DNA of 64,000 nucleotides, taken from the NCBI RefSeq assembly GCF_009729545.1, contig NZ_WFIY01000004.1:346001-410000 (forward strand), given 5' to 3'. The notes under the pieces were generated by a model that was not told the origin of the DNA, searched no databases, and was given only the letters and a program-made list of their open reading frames with translations. The position numbers and the translations under genes were made by a program. Below, one piece after another: positions 62,639 through 64,000 of this stretch (positions within the stretch are counted from its first letter, which is position 1; the number at the start of each line of letters is the position of its first letter). The stretch is from Acidianus infernus (GTDB taxonomy: Archaea > Thermoproteota > Thermoprotei_A > Sulfolobales > Sulfolobaceae).

Positions 62639-63327
62639 TGTATGTAATACCCAGCATAGATATAAGTCAAGGAAAAGCTGTAAAAAGAGTAAGAGGAGTT
62701 AAAGGAACCGGAATCATAATAGGAGACCCAATAAAAGTTGCTGAGGAAATTTACTCTTTAGGTTATGATGCAGTCCATATTGTTGATCTTGACGCCGCAG
62801 AAAACTCAGGGAACAACGAGGATAAAATAGCTAGTATTGCAAGAATAGGTTTTAAAAGAATTGAAGTAGGTGGAGGTATAAGAAGTATTGAAAAGGCAAA
62901 CAGAATATTATCACTAGGCATTACTGAAATTGTTGTTTCATCAATACTTTTCACGAATAAGGAAGAATTTGATAAAATGAGTGAATTACTAGGAGATAGA
63001 CTATTTTTCTCAATAGACTATTGCGGAGGAAAAACCCTAATTAAAGGATGGAGAGAAGAGGCAAAAAGCGTAGACGAAACAATTTCTTTACTGAAAAATT
63101 ATGATATTAAAGGAGTAATTTTTACTTATGTATGCAATGAAGGAACGAAGAAAGGAATTGACGAGAATATTTCAATATACTCTAGTAGAGTGAATAAACT
63201 TAAGGGATATGCGGGGGGTGTAAATAACATTAATGATCTTCTCAAGCTAAAGGAGAGTAAGATTGATTTTACAATAGTAGGAATGTCTTTTTACTCAGGA
63301 AATTTAAAGGGTGTGAAGTATGTCTAG
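62638..63327 (+). CDS. hisA: ProFAR isomerase HisA
   Basis: A 229-aa TIM-barrel isomerase of histidine synthesis. The catalytic aspartates lie in IPSIDISQGKAVKR (residue 8) and FFSIDYCGGKTL; phosphate-binding parts are EVGGGIRSIEKA and GYAGGVNNINDL. The ATG overlaps the hisG stop (TAATG) and its end overlaps hisB by 8 bases. Confidence 0.93.
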   Translation: MYVIPSIDISQGKAVKRVRGVKGTGIIIGDPIKVAEEIYSLGYDAVHIVDLDAAENSGNNEDKIASIARIGFKRIEVGGGIRSIEKANRILSLGITEIVVSSILFTNKEEFDKMSELLGDRLFFSIDYCGGKTLIKGWREEAKSVDETISLLKNYDIKGVIFTYVCNEGTKKGIDENISIYSSRVNKLKGYAGGVNNINDLLKLKESKIDFTIVGMSFYSGNLKGVKYV

Positions 63328-63901
63328 ATATGCCACAGTAAAGAGGGATACTAAAGAGACAGAAATAGAAGTTTACCTAGATATTGATACTCCAGGGAAC
63401 GTAGAAGTTTCTACTCCCATACCTTTCTTTAATCATATGTTAAATTCAATGCTATTTCACATGAATTCTTCAGCGAAGATTTTTGCTAAAGATAAACAAA
63501 ATTACGATGACCATCACATAGTTGAGGATACTGCAATAGTTTTAGGGGAAGCATTTAAGGAAGCTTTAGGTGATAAGAGAGGCATAAGGAGGTTCTTTAG
63601 CATATTTACTCCGATGGATGAAGCTCTAGTTTTGGTAGCAGTAGATATTTCTGGCAGGGGTATGGGAATAATAGATCTAGACCTTAAGAGAGAAGAAATA
63701 GGTGGCTTATCTATGGAGAACGTACCTCACTTTTTTAGGACATTTGCATATAATGCAGGAATAACGCTACATATAAGGAAATTTAGTGGGGAGAACGAAC
63801 ATCATATAGTAGAGGCTGCATTTAAAGGTTTAGGAATTTCGTTGTATGAAGCTTCTAGAATAGTTAATAATAGATTACCTACGACTAAGGGATTATTATG
63901 A
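63320..63901 (+). CDS. hisB: Imidazoleglycerol-phosphate dehydratase
   Basis: A 193-aa manganese enzyme. The two internal-repeat metal motifs are visible as DDHHIVEDTAIVLGEA and ENEHHIVEAAFKGLG, with TPIPFFNHML near the start. It is the dehydratase only, without the phosphatase domain of E. coli HisB. It overlaps hisA and is coupled to hisF by ATGA. Confidence 0.95.
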   Translation: MSRYATVKRDTKETEIEVYLDIDTPGNVEVSTPIPFFNHMLNSMLFHMNSSAKIFAKDKQNYDDHHIVEDTAIVLGEAFKEALGDKRGIRRFFSIFTPMDEALVLVAVDISGRGMGIIDLDLKREEIGGLSMENVPHFFRTFAYNAGITLHIRKFSGENEHHIVEAAFKGLGISLYEASRIVNNRLPTTKGLL

Positions 63902-64000
63902 CTACAAAGAGAATTATTGCATGCTTAGATGTAAAAAACGGAAGAGTAGTAAAAGGAGTTAATTTCCTTAATCTTAAGGACAAGGGAGATCCGGTAGAAT
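63898..64000 (+). CDS. hisF: Imidazole glycerol phosphate synthase cyclase HisF (5' part)
   Basis: The first 34 codons of hisF, cut by the window end. The start reads MTTKRIIACLDVKNGRVVKG, with the catalytic aspartate of the cyclase at residue 11. The ATG overlaps the hisB stop (ATGA). Confidence 0.9.
   Translation, partial: MTTKRIIACLDVKNGRVVKGVNFLNLKDKGDPVE

Overview
The window is chromosomal DNA of a thermoacidophilic crenarchaeon of the order Sulfolobales (Sulfolobus/Acidianus-like). This rests on the low GC content, a type B1 DNA polymerase, the lysine methyltransferase aKMT, a PINA-Hjc pair, an Fe-S XPD helicase, digeranylgeranylglyceryl-phosphate synthase, ribosomal protein S26e, an A-type ATP synthase, and leaderless genes with a TATA box about 26 bases before the start codon. 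The species cannot be named from sequence alone. Coding density is very high and nearly everything is housekeeping. There is no CRISPR array, intact insertion sequence or provirus.

Layout. 1-2.3 kb: end of the shikimate operon (aroK, aroA, aroD). 2.3-6.9 kb: thiC overlapping a small Rieske protein, then divergently a small unknown gene, XPD helicase, a thioredoxin-like protein and a TusA-like protein. 6.9-13.7 kb: a membrane/coiled-coil protein with a perfect palindrome over its start, superoxide dismutase, a sugar nucleotidyltransferase, a DUF4213/DUF364-like protein, a thioredoxin-toroid protein, a DUF2175-like protein and thyX. 13.8-24 kb: a complex-I operon (nuoA, C, D, H, I, J, K, a fused L/M gene, N) ending in inositol-1-phosphate synthase. 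24-27.4 kb: a C/D box sRNA, a large glycosylated surface protein, an AT-rich island and tRNA-Arg(TCG). 27.4-36.8 kb: DNA polymerase B1, aKMT and partner genes, a CDP-alcohol phosphotransferase, primase large subunit, methionyl-tRNA synthetase and ATP synthase subunit I. 36.8-43.8 kb: ATP synthase F, E, A, B, D, a small stalk protein and K, then proS and S26e. 43.9-47.5 kb: pdxS/pdxT, PINA and Hjc. 47.5-50.5 kb: ilvBNC on the minus strand. 50.7-57.2 kb: a HAD phosphatase, a permuted GTPase, an ether-lipid group (UbiA, geranylgeranyl reductase-like), speH, DUF211, a TtuA/NcsA tRNA thiolase and a cobalamin adenosyltransferase. 57.2-64 kb: leuS, a small unknown gene and the start of the his operon (hisC, G, A, B, F).

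How the genes work together. Energy metabolism is represented by a peripheral-subunit-poor complex I and the A-type ATP synthase. Lipid synthesis is represented by inositol phosphate synthase, a CDP-alcohol phosphotransferase, DGGGP synthase and a geranylgeranyl reductase-like protein. Replication and repair are represented by PolB1, PriL, XPD, PINA and Hjc.

Most notable observations: a C/D box sRNA hidden in a gap; a single-gene fusion of NuoM- and NuoL-like subunits; no nuoB between nuoA and nuoC; tandem near-palindromes at the thiC promoter; a perfect 25-bp palindrome over the start of the membrane/coiled-coil gene; a palindromic TATA box apparently serving both priL and metG; leuS (and perhaps two other genes) lacking an ATG/GTG/TTG start before the conserved N-terminus; and tail-to-tail overlap in 10 of 12 convergent gene pairs. 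I saw no obviously new multi-gene defence or mobile system.
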